DNA of 19,621 nucleotides, taken from the NCBI GenBank assembly GCA_036720245.1, contig DAIMNI010000042.1, positions 1-19,621 on the forward strand. Reading direction: 5' to 3'. Of this stretch, positions 1 to 8,509 are shown piece by piece. The stretch comes from JAAZMA01 sp036720245 (GTDB lineage Bacteria > Bacillota > Clostridia > Tissierellales > Tepidimicrobiaceae). Both the position numbers and the translations under genes were made by a program. How positions within the stretch are numbered: the stretch's first letter is position 1; each line of letters opens with the position of its first letter. The notes under the pieces were generated by a model that saw only the letters and a program-made list of their open reading frames with translations, had not been told where the DNA came from and did not search any database.

Positions 1-15
1 ATTTATTCCATTCAT
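1..15 (-). CDS. Start of an unidentified leftward gene (partial)
   Basis: On the minus strand an ATG at 15-13 is preceded by a good ribosome binding site (AAAGGAGAG, about 24-32 read leftward) at suitable spacing. Only five codons (Met-Asn-Gly-Ile-Asn) lie inside the window, so no product can be named. It would be transcribed divergently from topB and share the roughly 190-base AT-rich intergenic region. The call rests only on the start codon and ribosome binding site and could be chance. Confidence 0.5.
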
Positions 16-95
16 TTAAAATTCTCTCCTTTTGTAGATTTATATATTAATTATAACAGGCATTCCATATAATTTCATATATTTGTTTACTATGG

Positions 96-101
96 TATAA
101 T
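96..101 (+). promoter_or_regulatory. Candidate extended -10 promoter upstream of topB
   Basis: TATAAT at 96-101 is preceded by TG one base upstream (TGgTATAAT), which makes an extended -10 element. No good -35 is seen 17 bases upstream (TTTCAT). A second possible promoter, TTTACA (152-157), 17 bases, TATATA (175-180), lies closer to the gene. Either could serve topB; in such AT-rich DNA chance matches are common. Confidence 0.4.
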
Positions 102-204
102 ATATTGATATATTAACAGGTGAAGACTTGAGGGAAAATATAAATATAAAGTTTACAATTACCGTTCTAAAATATATATAGTTTATTATAACAAGGAGGA
201 TATA

Positions 205-2382
205 ATGAGTAAAATTTTAGTATTAGCAGAGAAACCTTCTGTAGGCAGGGATATCGGAAGGGTTTTAAAATGTAATAAAAAAGGAAATGGATATTTAGAA
301 GGAGATAAATATATTGTAACTTGGGCTTTAGGACATTTGGTAACCATAGCTGATCCTGAAGATTATGATAAAAAATATAAGGATTGGAGGATTGAAGACT
401 TACCTATGTTGCCCTCCCATTTAAAACTTGTAGTCATTAAACAGAGCAGCAAACAGTTTTATGCAGTCAAGAAGCAAATGGAGAGAAAAGATGTATCTGA
501 AATTGTAATTGCTACAGATGCAGGTAGAGAAGGCGAACTTGTTGCTAGGTGGATTATAGAAAAGGCAAGTATAAGAAAGCCTATAAAAAGACTTTGGATT
601 TCTTCTGTTACGGATAAAGCCATAAGGGATGGCTTCAACAATTTAAAAAATGGTAAAGCCTATGAAAATCTATATGAATCAGCAGTGGCTAGAGCAGAGG
701 CAGATTGGGTGGTAGGTATTAACGCTACTCGTGCTTTGACAGTTAAATATAATGCTCAACTTTCTTGTGGTAGAGTTCAAACTCCAACTCTTGCTATGAT
801 TAGCCATAGGGAAGAGGAGATTAAGAACTTTAAAGCAAAAGAGTATTATGGAATTACTGCATCCACTGACAATTTAAAATTAGTATGGCAAGACAATAGC
901 ACTAAAGATATAAAGACTTTTGATAAGGGTAAAACTGATAGAATAATTAATTCTATAAAAGGAAAAGATGGGAAGATTATAGATATAAACAAAGTGGAGA
1001 AAAAAAGCTTCTCTCCCAAACTATATGATTTGACGGAACTACAAAGAGATGCAAATAGAATATTTGGCTATTCTGCAAAAGAAACTCTTTCCATTATGCA
1101 GAGATTATATGAAAGACATAAAATATTAACTTATCCAAGGACCGATTCTAGGTATATAACCAGTGATATAGTTGATACTTTAGAGGATAGAGTTAAAGCT
1201 TGTAATATAGTTCCTTATAGGAAAATAGCTTCAAAGGTTTTAAAAAGTCCTATAAAAGGGAATAAATCTTTTGTAGATAATAGCAAGGTATCAGATCATC
1301 ATGCTATTATACCAACAGAAGAAAGGGTTTTGTTGAGTGAGCTAAATGATAAAGAGAGAAAAATATATGATTTAGTGGTGAAACGTTTCTTAGCAGTATT
1401 ATATCCACCTTTTGAATACGAACAAACCACTGTAAAAGTAAAAATAGGTGATGAAAATTTTGTTGCCAAAGGGAAAAGGATAATAAAATTAGGCTGGAAA
1501 GAAGTTTATGCCAACGATTATGAAGATGATGAAGAAATTTTTGAGCAAAAATTACCAGCAATAAATAAAGGGGATACTTTAAAAATTTCTTCTATTAGGG
1601 AAACCATAGGGAAGACTAAACCACCAGCACCTTTTAATGAAGGAACTCTATTATCAGCTATGGAAAATCCAACGAAGTATATGGCAGGGGAGAGCAAAGA
1701 TTTAATCAAGATAATTGGTGAAACAGGTGGTATTGGTACAGTTGCCACAAGAGCAGATATTATTGATAAATTATTTAATACCTTTTTAATTGAAAAAAAA
1801 GGCCAAGATATTTTCATTACTTCCAAAGGCAGGCAGTTATTAGATTTAGTGCCAGAAGACTTAAAATCACCAGCTTTAACTGCTGAATGGGAACAAAAAT
1901 TAAATGCTATAGCTAATGGCAGATTAAACAGAAATACCTTTATAAATGAAATGAAGGAATATTCAAAGGCCATTGTTAAGGAAATAAAGAATAGTGATGA
2001 AGTATTTAGACATGATAATTTAACAAGAAATAAGTGCCCTGAATGTGGTAAATACATGCTTGAAGTAAAGGGGAAAAAGGGCAAGATGTATGTATGTCAG
2101 GATAGGGAATGTGGACATAGGGAAAATATTTCTAAAGTAACAAATGCAAGATGCCCTAATTGCCATAAAAAACTAGAACTACGGGGTCAGGGAGAAGGTA
2201 AGATGTTTACCTGTAGTTGTGGCTATAGAGAGAAACTTTCCTCTTTTAATGAAAGAAAGAAAAAGGAGAAAAGTGGAGTTTCTAAAAAGGACGTAGCAAA
2301 ATATATGAAAAAACAGGATAAGACACAAAATGAATTAGTAAATACTGATCTAGCAGATGCACTTTCTAAACTTAAATTATAA
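205..2382 (+). CDS. topB: DNA topoisomerase III (type IA)
   Basis: This cytoplasmic type IA topoisomerase cuts and religates one DNA strand to decatenate and relax DNA, often acting with RecQ on recombination intermediates. The 725-residue protein begins with a TOPRIM domain: Glu9 in LAEKPS and the acidic TDAGREGE motif at 104-111. The SCGRVQTPTL motif lies at 187-196 and the catalytic tyrosine is Tyr310 in LTYPRTDSRY. The C-terminus carries two Cys4 zinc-ribbon-like modules starting near residues 611 and 650, then a Lys-rich tail. The ATG at 205 is fixed by AAGGAGGA at 193-200. Length is normal for the Firmicute TopB family. It is a single gene, ended by the hairpin at 2383-2418. A recQ gene lies 6 kb away on the same strand but not in the same operon. 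Confidence 0.96.
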   Translation: MSKILVLAEKPSVGRDIGRVLKCNKKGNGYLEGDKYIVTWALGHLVTIADPEDYDKKYKDWRIEDLPMLPSHLKLVVIKQSSKQFYAVKKQMERKDVSEIVIATDAGREGELVARWIIEKASIRKPIKRLWISSVTDKAIRDGFNNLKNGKAYENLYESAVARAEADWVVGINATRALTVKYNAQLSCGRVQTPTLAMISHREEEIKNFKAKEYYGITASTDNLKLVWQDNSTKDIKTFDKGKTDRIINSIKGKDGKIIDINKVEKKSFSPKLYDLTELQRDANRIFGYSAKETLSIMQRLYERHKILTYPRTDSRYITSDIVDTLEDRVKACNIVPYRKIASKVLKSPIKGNKSFVDNSKVSDHHAIIPTEERVLLSELNDKERKIYDLVVKRFLAVLYPPFEYEQTTVKVKIGDENFVAKGKRIIKLGWKEVYANDYEDDEEIFEQKLPAINKGDTLKISSIRETIGKTKPPAPFNEGTLLSAMENPTKYMAGESKDLIKIIGETGGIGTVATRADIIDKLFNTFLIEKKGQDIFITSKGRQLLDLVPEDLKSPALTAEWEQKLNAIANGRLNRNTFINEMKEYSKAIVKEIKNSDEVFRHDNLTRNKCPECGKYMLEVKGKKGKMYVCQDRECGHRENISKVTNARCPNCHKKLELRGQGEGKMFTCSCGYREKLSSFNERKKKEKSGVSKKDVAKYMKKQDKTQNELVNTDLADALSKLKL

Positions 2383-2418
2383 AGATAAAACAGTAGATTA
2401 AATTCTACTGTTTTATCT
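2383..2418. terminator. Bidirectional terminator hairpin between topB and the M16C peptidase
   Basis: A perfect 15-bp stem (AGATAAAACAGTAGA at 2383-2397 with TCTACTGTTTTATCT at 2404-2418) closes a 6-base loop. It begins one base after the topB stop and ends 13 bases before the stop of the convergent peptidase gene. The stem is A/T-rich at its base and U-rich sequence follows in the leftward direction, so it can serve both genes. Confidence 0.8.
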
Positions 2419-2431
2419 CTAGTACTTGCTC

Positions 2432-5350
2432 TTACTTATTCAATTTCACTAATTTCTTAAATGCTCCTTCATTTTGCTTTAATCGATTTTCATTTCCCAG
2501 TACACATAGATAATCTTTTTCCATAGTGTCTTTTAATAATGGTGCAAAGGCTTTTAAATCTTCTAGCTTTGTATCTAAAACTTCATCCTTTGTTTTTTGC
2601 ACCTCTTCTTGAGTTAAACCTGAAATATATCTACTAGCAGCTATACTACCTTTACCTTGGGGAGTTATAGCTGGGTCTAATTTGCTAATGGTTCCTATAA
2701 TATAGGTGGTTAAATCCTCATCACTTAAATTTAAATTCTCAATATAATTTGCCATATTATCATAAACTTCTAAGGTTTCATTTAAATTTGGGTCTCTATA
2801 GGAGAAGGTGCTCATAGCCCCACTTCTACCAAAGGATATACCTGCACCATAGGCACCACCTTGGGCTCTAATCCTATTGTGTAGATAATCTCTACTTAAT
2901 ATAGTAGATAGTACATCCATTTTTCCATTATACTCATAGCCTAAATCTTTAAAATTATATCCCTTAGATACATATTGTACATTAGCAGAGGATAGTATTC
3001 CTTCATTTAAATTATCATTTGTGAAACTATATTCTTGAGGCTTAAATCCTTCAGTATTTAAATTTTCCATTATTATATTTAAATTGTTTTCAATTATAGC
3101 AAAATCCTCTTTATCCCCCGTAAAGGATATAATGAGATTATTTATATTAAATATTTGTCTATATACTTTATTGAGATTTTCTAAAATAGCATCGCTATTT
3201 TTATCAAAGTCCTTTAATATTTCTGTTATAAACCAATAATATTCTAGGCCTTTTAATTTTTCTGCATATTGGGCTGAAGGTGAGAAATAGGAGCTAACTC
3301 TACCTGCTGCCAAAGAATGACCTATGTCGAAGGTTGACATTTCCATTCTAGATTTCATTTGCTGTAGAATTTCCTTAATCCTCTTTTTATCTTCTATTTT
3401 AGTTTCAGTAATTATTTCATTTATAAGCTTTAACATTGTAATGGTATTTTTTTCACCAATAGCCGTACCATTTACATAGAATTTTGGATAATAAATTTTA
3501 TTATCATCTTTTTTAGAATAGGCTGATGCATCTAGGCTTATTCCACCAGTATTTACATATATGTCCTTGGCTAATTCTTCATAGGGTTTATTTTCTGTAT
3601 CTAATTTTCCTAATAAATTAGATAATAAACTAATATAGGGAATTAATTCTTCTTCTACCATAGAAGTGTCAAAATAAAAATCTAAATAGGAGATTTTACT
3701 AGTAAATATATTGTGAAATAATATGGTATAATTGTCTTTTTTTATTATTTCCTGGGGAATTTCCTCTACTTTCCTATCTACATCAGAAATGGAAAGTCTA
3801 GGTATAGTAGATTTTGCCTCCTCCGTATCATCTGAAAGCTGCATTTCTTTTAATTCATCATTTTCTTTAATTAATTTTTCTACTTCTCCTTCTGTAAGGC
3901 TATTTTTATACTCTTCTAATTCCAACTCCATTTCTTTAATTTCACTATCTCCTAGACCTTTTTTAGGATTAATAATTACTAAGGAACTATGGGGATTATT
4001 AATAAGTCTTTCTTCAATAAATTTTTCAAAATAATTGGTATCCATATTATTTTTCAACTTTTCTATAGTAGCATTATATTTAAGATGAGTTGTAGGGCTA
4101 TCGTCGTATAGCCAGCTATCTAGGGCCTGCATATTGTAAATTAGACCTTTAGTTGGGAATTTCATAGCTTCTCTTAAATTAAATTCCACTATATTAATGG
4201 TTGCCTCTATTAATTTTCTATCAATGCCTTCCTTAACGAGCTTTTCTAATGTATTGAAAACAGTGCTTTCGAATTTTTCCTTTTTATCCATAGAAGAATT
4301 TTTAGCTATAATGCTAAATCCAGGTTGTATTCCACCTGTAGACATGGAAAATATATCTTCTCCAATTTCTGCGTCTATTAAGGCTTTTTTAAGTGGTGCA
4401 CCTTCCATATCTATTAATAATATGCCTAATATACTAGTCATTAGATACAATTCAGGATCTATAATTTCCCCCAATGCGAAATTTAAGCTTAAATAAGAGC
4501 GATTTTCATCACTATCATCTTTTAATATAGGATAATAGGCTATGGTTTCTTGTCTTTCTTTAAAGGGCAATTGAATTAATATTTCTGAGTCAATTTCTGC
4601 TTTTTCAAAGTTTGAAAGATACTCTTCATCTATAAACTTTAGCTGCTTTTCAATATCCCCATTTCCATATAAATAAATATAAGAATTAGAAGGATGATAA
4701 TGTTTTTTATGAAAGTCTAAAAACTCTTCATAACTAAGTTCTGGAATTTTTTCGGGCTTTCCTCCAGAGGAAAATCTATAGCAGGTATCTGGATATAGAG
4801 ATTTATCTATTTCATCCCCTAAAATTCTTTCTGGAGAGGAATATGCTCCTTGCATTTCATTATAGACTACCCCTTTATATATTACTGGGTCATTTTTATC
4901 AAATAATTCATAATGCCAGCCTTCCTGCATAAATATTTTGGGCTCCTCATATATTCTAGGATAAAATACTGCATCTAAATATACATCCATTAGATTGAAA
5001 AAGTCTTTTTCATTTCTACTAGCAATAGGATATACGGTTTTATCGCTAAAAGTTATGGCATTTATAAAGGTTTGAAGTGAACCTTTAACCATATCCATAA
5101 AAGGTTCTTTAGTTCTATATTTTCTAGAACCAGATAATACACAGTGTTCTATAATATGGGGAACTCCTGTACTATTAGTTGGTGGAGTTCTAAACCCAAT
5201 GGAGAATACCTTATTATCATCCTCATTTTCTAAATGCAGTAGTTTTGCACCAGATTTTTCATGGGTAAAGGTTCTTGCAATAGATTGTATTTCTTTTACT
5301 TCGTATTCATCTTCTAATTTAAATCCATAATATACTTTTCCAATTTCCAC
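2432..5350 (-). CDS. M16C insulinase-type zinc metallopeptidase (presequence-protease-like)
   Basis: This is a 972-residue peptidase of family M16, subfamily C (PreP/CYM1-like), which as a clamshell degrades short unstructured peptides. The inverted zinc site HIIEH is at 65-69, with Glu165 in VVYNEMQGAYSS as the likely third zinc ligand. The middle matches the M16C-associated region, and the C-terminal half keeps the substrate-binding Arg/Tyr segment IRAQGGAYG around 827-835. Length is typical of M16C proteins. No signal peptide is seen, so it is probably cytoplasmic. The start is GTG at 5350, chosen because AAGGAGG lies 7 bases upstream (5358-5364). This ribosome binding site overlaps the stop of the preceding lipoprotein gene; with a 12-base gap the two genes almost certainly form an operon. 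Confidence 0.93.
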   Translation of the reverse strand: MEIGKVYYGFKLEDEYEVKEIQSIARTFTHEKSGAKLLHLENEDDNKVFSIGFRTPPTNSTGVPHIIEHCVLSGSRKYRTKEPFMDMVKGSLQTFINAITFSDKTVYPIASRNEKDFFNLMDVYLDAVFYPRIYEEPKIFMQEGWHYELFDKNDPVIYKGVVYNEMQGAYSSPERILGDEIDKSLYPDTCYRFSSGGKPEKIPELSYEEFLDFHKKHYHPSNSYIYLYGNGDIEKQLKFIDEEYLSNFEKAEIDSEILIQLPFKERQETIAYYPILKDDSDENRSYLSLNFALGEIIDPELYLMTSILGILLIDMEGAPLKKALIDAEIGEDIFSMSTGGIQPGFSIIAKNSSMDKKEKFESTVFNTLEKLVKEGIDRKLIEATINIVEFNLREAMKFPTKGLIYNMQALDSWLYDDSPTTHLKYNATIEKLKNNMDTNYFEKFIEERLINNPHSSLVIINPKKGLGDSEIKEMELELEEYKNSLTEGEVEKLIKENDELKEMQLSDDTEEAKSTIPRLSISDVDRKVEEIPQEIIKKDNYTILFHNIFTSKISYLDFYFDTSMVEEELIPYISLLSNLLGKLDTENKPYEELAKDIYVNTGGISLDASAYSKKDDNKIYYPKFYVNGTAIGEKNTITMLKLINEIITETKIEDKKRIKEILQQMKSRMEMSTFDIGHSLAAGRVSSYFSPSAQYAEKLKGLEYYWFITEILKDFDKNSDAILENLNKVYRQIFNINNLIISFTGDKEDFAIIENNLNIIMENLNTEGFKPQEYSFTNDNLNEGILSSANVQYVSKGYNFKDLGYEYNGKMDVLSTILSRDYLHNRIRAQGGAYGAGISFGRSGAMSTFSYRDPNLNETLEVYDNMANYIENLNLSDEDLTTYIIGTISKLDPAITPQGKGSIAASRYISGLTQEEVQKTKDEVLDTKLEDLKAFAPLLKDTMEKDYLCVLGNENRLKQNEGAFKKLVKLNK

Positions 5351-5362
5351 AAAAATGCCTCC

Positions 5363-6718
5363 TTATTTATTATTAATTCCTATGGGAATAAATATTTTAT
5401 TATTATCTGTCTTTTCATCACTAAACATAGATAGTGCATAGTCTCTAACAAAATTAGGTGCGGATTCTAATAATATTTCAAATCCCTCAGTTTTAAATAT
5501 ATCATATAATTCACTATTTCTAAATCCTGCAAAATATCTTAAATTTAATACTGACATGGTTTCAGATATGGCTGCCATTTCTTCATTGGAATACTTAGAT
5601 ATTTCTAGTAATTGAGTATAATATTTATCATAACTACGTTTTTTAAAAAATTCCCTAGAATAGTTTCTAAAATTAGTTATGTTTTTATCTTCTATTTCAT
5701 TTTCCCAAGCCCAGTCATATATATTGACTCTAGAACTTTTATAATAATAGCCTTTATTAGGTAAAAAGTTCAATACTCCATATTGATTTGGATATGCAGA
5801 TAAACAGGAGGTGGCTATATCATATATAATTTTATTATTCTCTTTATGGGATTTTATATCCTGCAAATGTATATGACCTGTTAAAACTAATTCTATATTA
5901 CAATCTTGAAGGACTTTAATAGTATCTTCATTATTATCTATAGTATAATTTCCGTTGACTACTTCACTATGATCTAATAGGCTATGATGCATTACAGCTA
6001 ATAATTTTGCATTATTTTCTTTTGCTAAATCACCACATTCCCTAATCCATTCTAAAGTTTTAGGAGAAATCTCTCCCCCCATTTCTGGACCATCCCTAAG
6101 TTTATTTCTATTATATTTTGCAGAGTCTAACATTAAAAACCATAGATCCTCAGATGGGGTGGCTAAATAGCTAAGGGAATTTGGATCTCTAGATGCTGCA
6201 TCCTTATATCCGTAGGCATAGTAAATATTTTCAAATTCCTCAGGGCTAATAGAATCTATTTTAATTAGCTCTTCCTTTTTATATTCTCTAGCCCAAGAAT
6301 TCTCTATATCGTGATTTCCTGGCAATACTAATACGCAAGTGCCCATTTTTTGGATGGCTTTTAGTTTTTCTGAAAATTCCATATGACTTTCCTTTTCACC
6401 ATTACAGGTTAAATCCCCTGGGACTATTAATATATCTGGTTTATGGTTCTTTACATCGTATGTAAAGGCATCGAAGATTTCTTCAGAATAATGTATTAGT
6501 TTTCCATCTCCTGAATTCAAGAAAGTATCAAAGGCCTCTCCATCATCAAATAGTTTTTTGGACATATAATGAGGGTCAGTAGCAATAAAAACTTTTATAT
6601 CCTCTCCTGATGGAATTTGACAACAGATATTATTGCATATAAACTGTTTTTTACATCCTACAAAAAACAATACAATTATTATGGATAAAAATACTAAAGA
6701 TAGTTTTTTTATACCCAA
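5363..6718 (-). CDS. Metallophosphoesterase, predicted lipoprotein
   Basis: A 451-residue calcineurin-like metallophosphoesterase. The metal-binding motifs are all present in order: Asp48-Pro-His50, Gly101-Asp102, GNHD at 134-137, the HH pair at 244-245 and GHIH at 281-284. These coordinate a two-metal centre that hydrolyses phosphoesters; the substrate cannot be read from sequence. The first 21 residues form a hydrophobic signal sequence ending in a lipobox (FVGC), so Cys22 is probably lipidated and the enzyme anchored outside the membrane. Cys28, Cys32 and Cys33 follow closely, which is unusual. The start is a TTG at 6718; GGTGGG upstream and the need for an intact signal sequence support it. 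It is first gene of an operon with the M16C peptidase and divergent from the phospholipase D-like gene. Confidence 0.88.
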   Translation of the reverse strand: MGIKKLSLVFLSIIIVLFFVGCKKQFICNNICCQIPSGEDIKVFIATDPHYMSKKLFDDGEAFDTFLNSGDGKLIHYSEEIFDAFTYDVKNHKPDILIVPGDLTCNGEKESHMEFSEKLKAIQKMGTCVLVLPGNHDIENSWAREYKKEELIKIDSISPEEFENIYYAYGYKDAASRDPNSLSYLATPSEDLWFLMLDSAKYNRNKLRDGPEMGGEISPKTLEWIRECGDLAKENNAKLLAVMHHSLLDHSEVVNGNYTIDNNEDTIKVLQDCNIELVLTGHIHLQDIKSHKENNKIIYDIATSCLSAYPNQYGVLNFLPNKGYYYKSSRVNIYDWAWENEIEDKNITNFRNYSREFFKKRSYDKYYTQLLEISKYSNEEMAAISETMSVLNLRYFAGFRNSELYDIFKTEGFEILLESAPNFVRDYALSMFSDEKTDNNKIFIPIGINNK

Positions 6719-6753
6719 TTATCCCACCATCCCTGCATGTATTTTAAAACTAT

Positions 6754-6769
6754 TGATACAATTGTATCA
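6754..6769. promoter_or_regulatory. 16-bp perfect palindrome, candidate operator for the lipoprotein operon
   Basis: TGATACAATTGTATCA is a perfect inverted repeat 36-51 bases upstream of the TTG start of the metallophosphoesterase gene. On the minus strand it overlaps possible -10 sequences (TATGAT, TACAAT). The position suits repressor binding. A second, interrupted repeat (TTGAAAA at 6778-6784, TTTTCAA at 6797-6803) lies beside it toward the divergent gene. No regulator gene is adjacent, and AT-rich palindromes can arise by chance. Confidence 0.4.
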
Positions 6770-6803
6770 TATTTTAATTGAAAATAATTATGAAAGTTTT
6801 CAA

Positions 6804-6809
6804 TATAAT
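6804..6809 (+). promoter_or_regulatory. Weak -10 candidate for the phospholipase D-like gene
   Basis: TATAAT at 6804-6809 lies about 100 bases upstream of the gene. The nearest -35-like hexamer, TTGAAA at 6778-6783, is 20 bases away, longer than the usual 16-18. This is the best candidate seen, but weak. Confidence 0.3.
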
Positions 6810-6906
6810 ATTAAACTTAGAAAAACTTATTCGGTGAAATACTAGATATTTGGGTAAATAATTATTAGGGGGCAGCTTTTGGACTTTATTTAGGAGATGG
6901 TTCTCA

Positions 6907-8346
6907 GTGGAAATGAAGAATATAGTGATTTACATAAAGTATATTTTACGACTTTATATTATATATGCACTTTTATTTGGAGTGATAATCTTTGGAATTT
7001 ACAGGCCTAAAGATAGCGGCTATTTAGATAATCACCCTGTAGATAGGTTTTTTGGAGACAATATATCTCAAGACAAAGTGGCTTTAATAGAGGATAGATA
7101 TTATTCAGGTTTAGTTAGGGTTGATTTAATTGAAAATGCAGAAGAAACTTTAGATATAAGCTATTATACAATTCATGATGGCATATCCACTGATATTTTT
7201 TTAGCCAGTATATTAGAGGCAGCTGATAGGGGAGTTCAGGTAAGATTTATTTTAGATGGGGTATTTCATCATTTGGAGGGAAATTTAGAGGATGTAATAT
7301 ATGCTTTTTCAAATCATCCTAATATAGAATTAAAGTTTTATGAACCCTTTAATATATTAAAACCATGGAGCTGGAACAATAGACTTCATGATAAATTTAT
7401 TATAGCAGATAATAAATTGGCCCTAATTGGTGGGAGAAATATTGGAGATAAATATTTTGCCAAAGACGATGCGAATATTGAGGTGGTTAATGATAGGGAT
7501 GTTTTAATTCTAAATACAGAAGTGGAGGATTTTCCTAATTCTGTAATATCTCAAATGGAGGATTATTTTAACTTAGTATGGAACCATGATTATTCAGTAT
7601 ATCCTGGGGAAAATTTAACTGGTAAACAAATTAGAAAAGGGGATGAAAAGGCTGAGGATTTAAAGGACAGACTTGAAAGTATAAAGGTTTCCAATCCAGA
7701 GATATTTGAAAATAATTTTAATTGGGAGAAAAACACTTTTCCTACAAAAAAAATCACCTTAATTCATAATCCTATAGAACCCCTAAATAAAGAACCTTGG
7801 GTTTATTATGAACTAATTAATTTAGCTAGGAACTCCAAGGATTCTATATTAATGCAAAGCCCTTATATAATTCCTACTAGAGATATGCTTAAAATTTTAG
7901 ATATAAATAGCATTAAGGCAGAAAATATAGATGTTTTAACCAATTCCCTATATACAAGCCCTAATCCCTTTGCCATAGCAGGGTATATGAATCATAGAAA
8001 AGGCATAGTTGATAATAGCACCAATGTATATGAATTCCAAGGGCCTGGCTCTATTCATGCAAAGTCCTATATATTTGATGAAAGAATATCTGCAGTAGGC
8101 TCCTTTAATTTTGATTCTCGTTCAGTACATTTAAGTACAGAAACTGTTGTGATTATAGATAGTGAAGAGTTTTCAAATCATTTAAAAGGGGAAATGGAAA
8201 AATATATGGGACAAAGTTTAATAGTAGGCGAGGATTATAATTATATAGAAAATCCTAAAGTACAGGCTGGGAAAACCCCTTTTATTAAAAAGGCCATAGT
8301 TAAATTGCTTTCCATTGTAGTTTATTTTTTCGGCTTTATGCTATAA
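6907..8346 (+). CDS. Membrane-anchored phospholipase D / cardiolipin-synthase-like protein
   Basis: A 479-residue phospholipase D superfamily protein with two HKD active-site motifs. Motif 1 is His161, Lys163, Asp168 in HDKFIIADNKLALIGGRN. Motif 2 is His384, Lys386, Asp391 in HAKSYIFDERISAVGSFN. A transmembrane segment lies at about 12-31 and a hydrophobic tail at the C-terminus (about 466-479). Length and motif layout resemble ClsC (YmdC)-type cardiolipin synthases more than nucleases, so transphosphatidylation of phospholipids is likely, though the substrate is unproven. The start is GTG at 6907, ten bases after AGGAG; an in-frame ATG at 6913 is an alternative with poorer spacing. The gene stands alone, divergent from the lipoprotein operon, and is followed by a repeat and a terminator. 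Confidence 0.87.
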   Translation: MEMKNIVIYIKYILRLYIIYALLFGVIIFGIYRPKDSGYLDNHPVDRFFGDNISQDKVALIEDRYYSGLVRVDLIENAEETLDISYYTIHDGISTDIFLASILEAADRGVQVRFILDGVFHHLEGNLEDVIYAFSNHPNIELKFYEPFNILKPWSWNNRLHDKFIIADNKLALIGGRNIGDKYFAKDDANIEVVNDRDVLILNTEVEDFPNSVISQMEDYFNLVWNHDYSVYPGENLTGKQIRKGDEKAEDLKDRLESIKVSNPEIFENNFNWEKNTFPTKKITLIHNPIEPLNKEPWVYYELINLARNSKDSILMQSPYIIPTRDMLKILDINSIKAENIDVLTNSLYTSPNPFAIAGYMNHRKGIVDNSTNVYEFQGPGSIHAKSYIFDERISAVGSFNFDSRSVHLSTETVVIIDSEEFSNHLKGEMEKYMGQSLIVGEDYNYIENPKVQAGKTPFIKKAIVKLLSIVVYFFGFML

Positions 8347-8347
8347 T

Positions 8348-8380
8348 GTGGGACAGCGGGGACGGTTCTACTTGTCCCAC
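8348..8380. repeat. REP-like inverted repeat (GTGGGACA ... TGTCCCAC)
   Basis: One base after the phospholipase gene stop is a 33-base element with 8-bp perfect arms, GTGGGACA (8348-8355) and TGTCCCAC (8373-8380), around a GC-rich centre containing a second GGGGAC (8358-8363). Either GGGAC copy can pair with GTCCC, giving two exclusive hairpins. It is GC-rich against an AT-rich background, has no U-tract, and resembles dispersed repeats that I recall from clostridial genomes, though I cannot confirm the match here. A related hairpin lies at the other end of recQ. Confidence 0.6.
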
Positions 8381-8396
8381 TTACGCTTAGGATAAC

Positions 8397-8444
8397 AAAC
8401 AGCCAAATTTTTCAGCGGCCTTTAAAAAATAAGGCTGTTTTTTT
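8397..8444 (+). terminator. Rho-independent terminator after the phospholipase D-like gene
   Basis: AAACAGCC (8397-8404) pairs with GGCTGTTT (8433-8440). Above a small A/A internal loop, a further ATTTTT/AAAAAT stem (8407-8412 with 8425-8430) can form. The descending arm runs into seven Ts (8438-8444). An alternative short hairpin, GCCTT/AAGGC (8418-8422 with 8431-8435), uses the same descending arm and would also end in the T-run. Confidence 0.75.
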
Positions 8445-8464
8445 ATATTACTACAAAACAATGA

Positions 8465-8470
8465 TATAAT
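8465..8470 (+). promoter_or_regulatory. Extended -10 promoter of recQ
   Basis: TATAAT at 8465-8470 is preceded by TG with one intervening base (TGaTATAAT). A weak TTTATA sits 17 bases upstream, inside the T-run of the preceding terminator. It lies 40 bases before the recQ start and its ribosome binding site AGGGGGA (8498-8504), a normal arrangement. Confidence 0.55.
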
Positions 8471-8509
8471 ATACCTTAGATTATATAGGAAAATTATAGG
8501 GGGATAAAT

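Noticed and set aside
459..2084. Several minus-strand open frames of 60-188 codons inside topB
   Set aside because: They lie wholly within a conserved gene, have no ribosome binding site and encode low-complexity hydrophobic peptides, as expected of antisense reading of AT-rich coding DNA.
3732..4496. Two plus-strand frames of about 100 codons inside the M16C peptidase gene
   Set aside because: Serine-rich antisense shadows of a well-supported conserved gene.
6633..6845. 70-codon plus-strand frame spanning the start of the lipoprotein gene and the intergenic region
   Set aside because: It overlaps the signal sequence of the lipoprotein antisense, has no ribosome binding site and no recognisable family.
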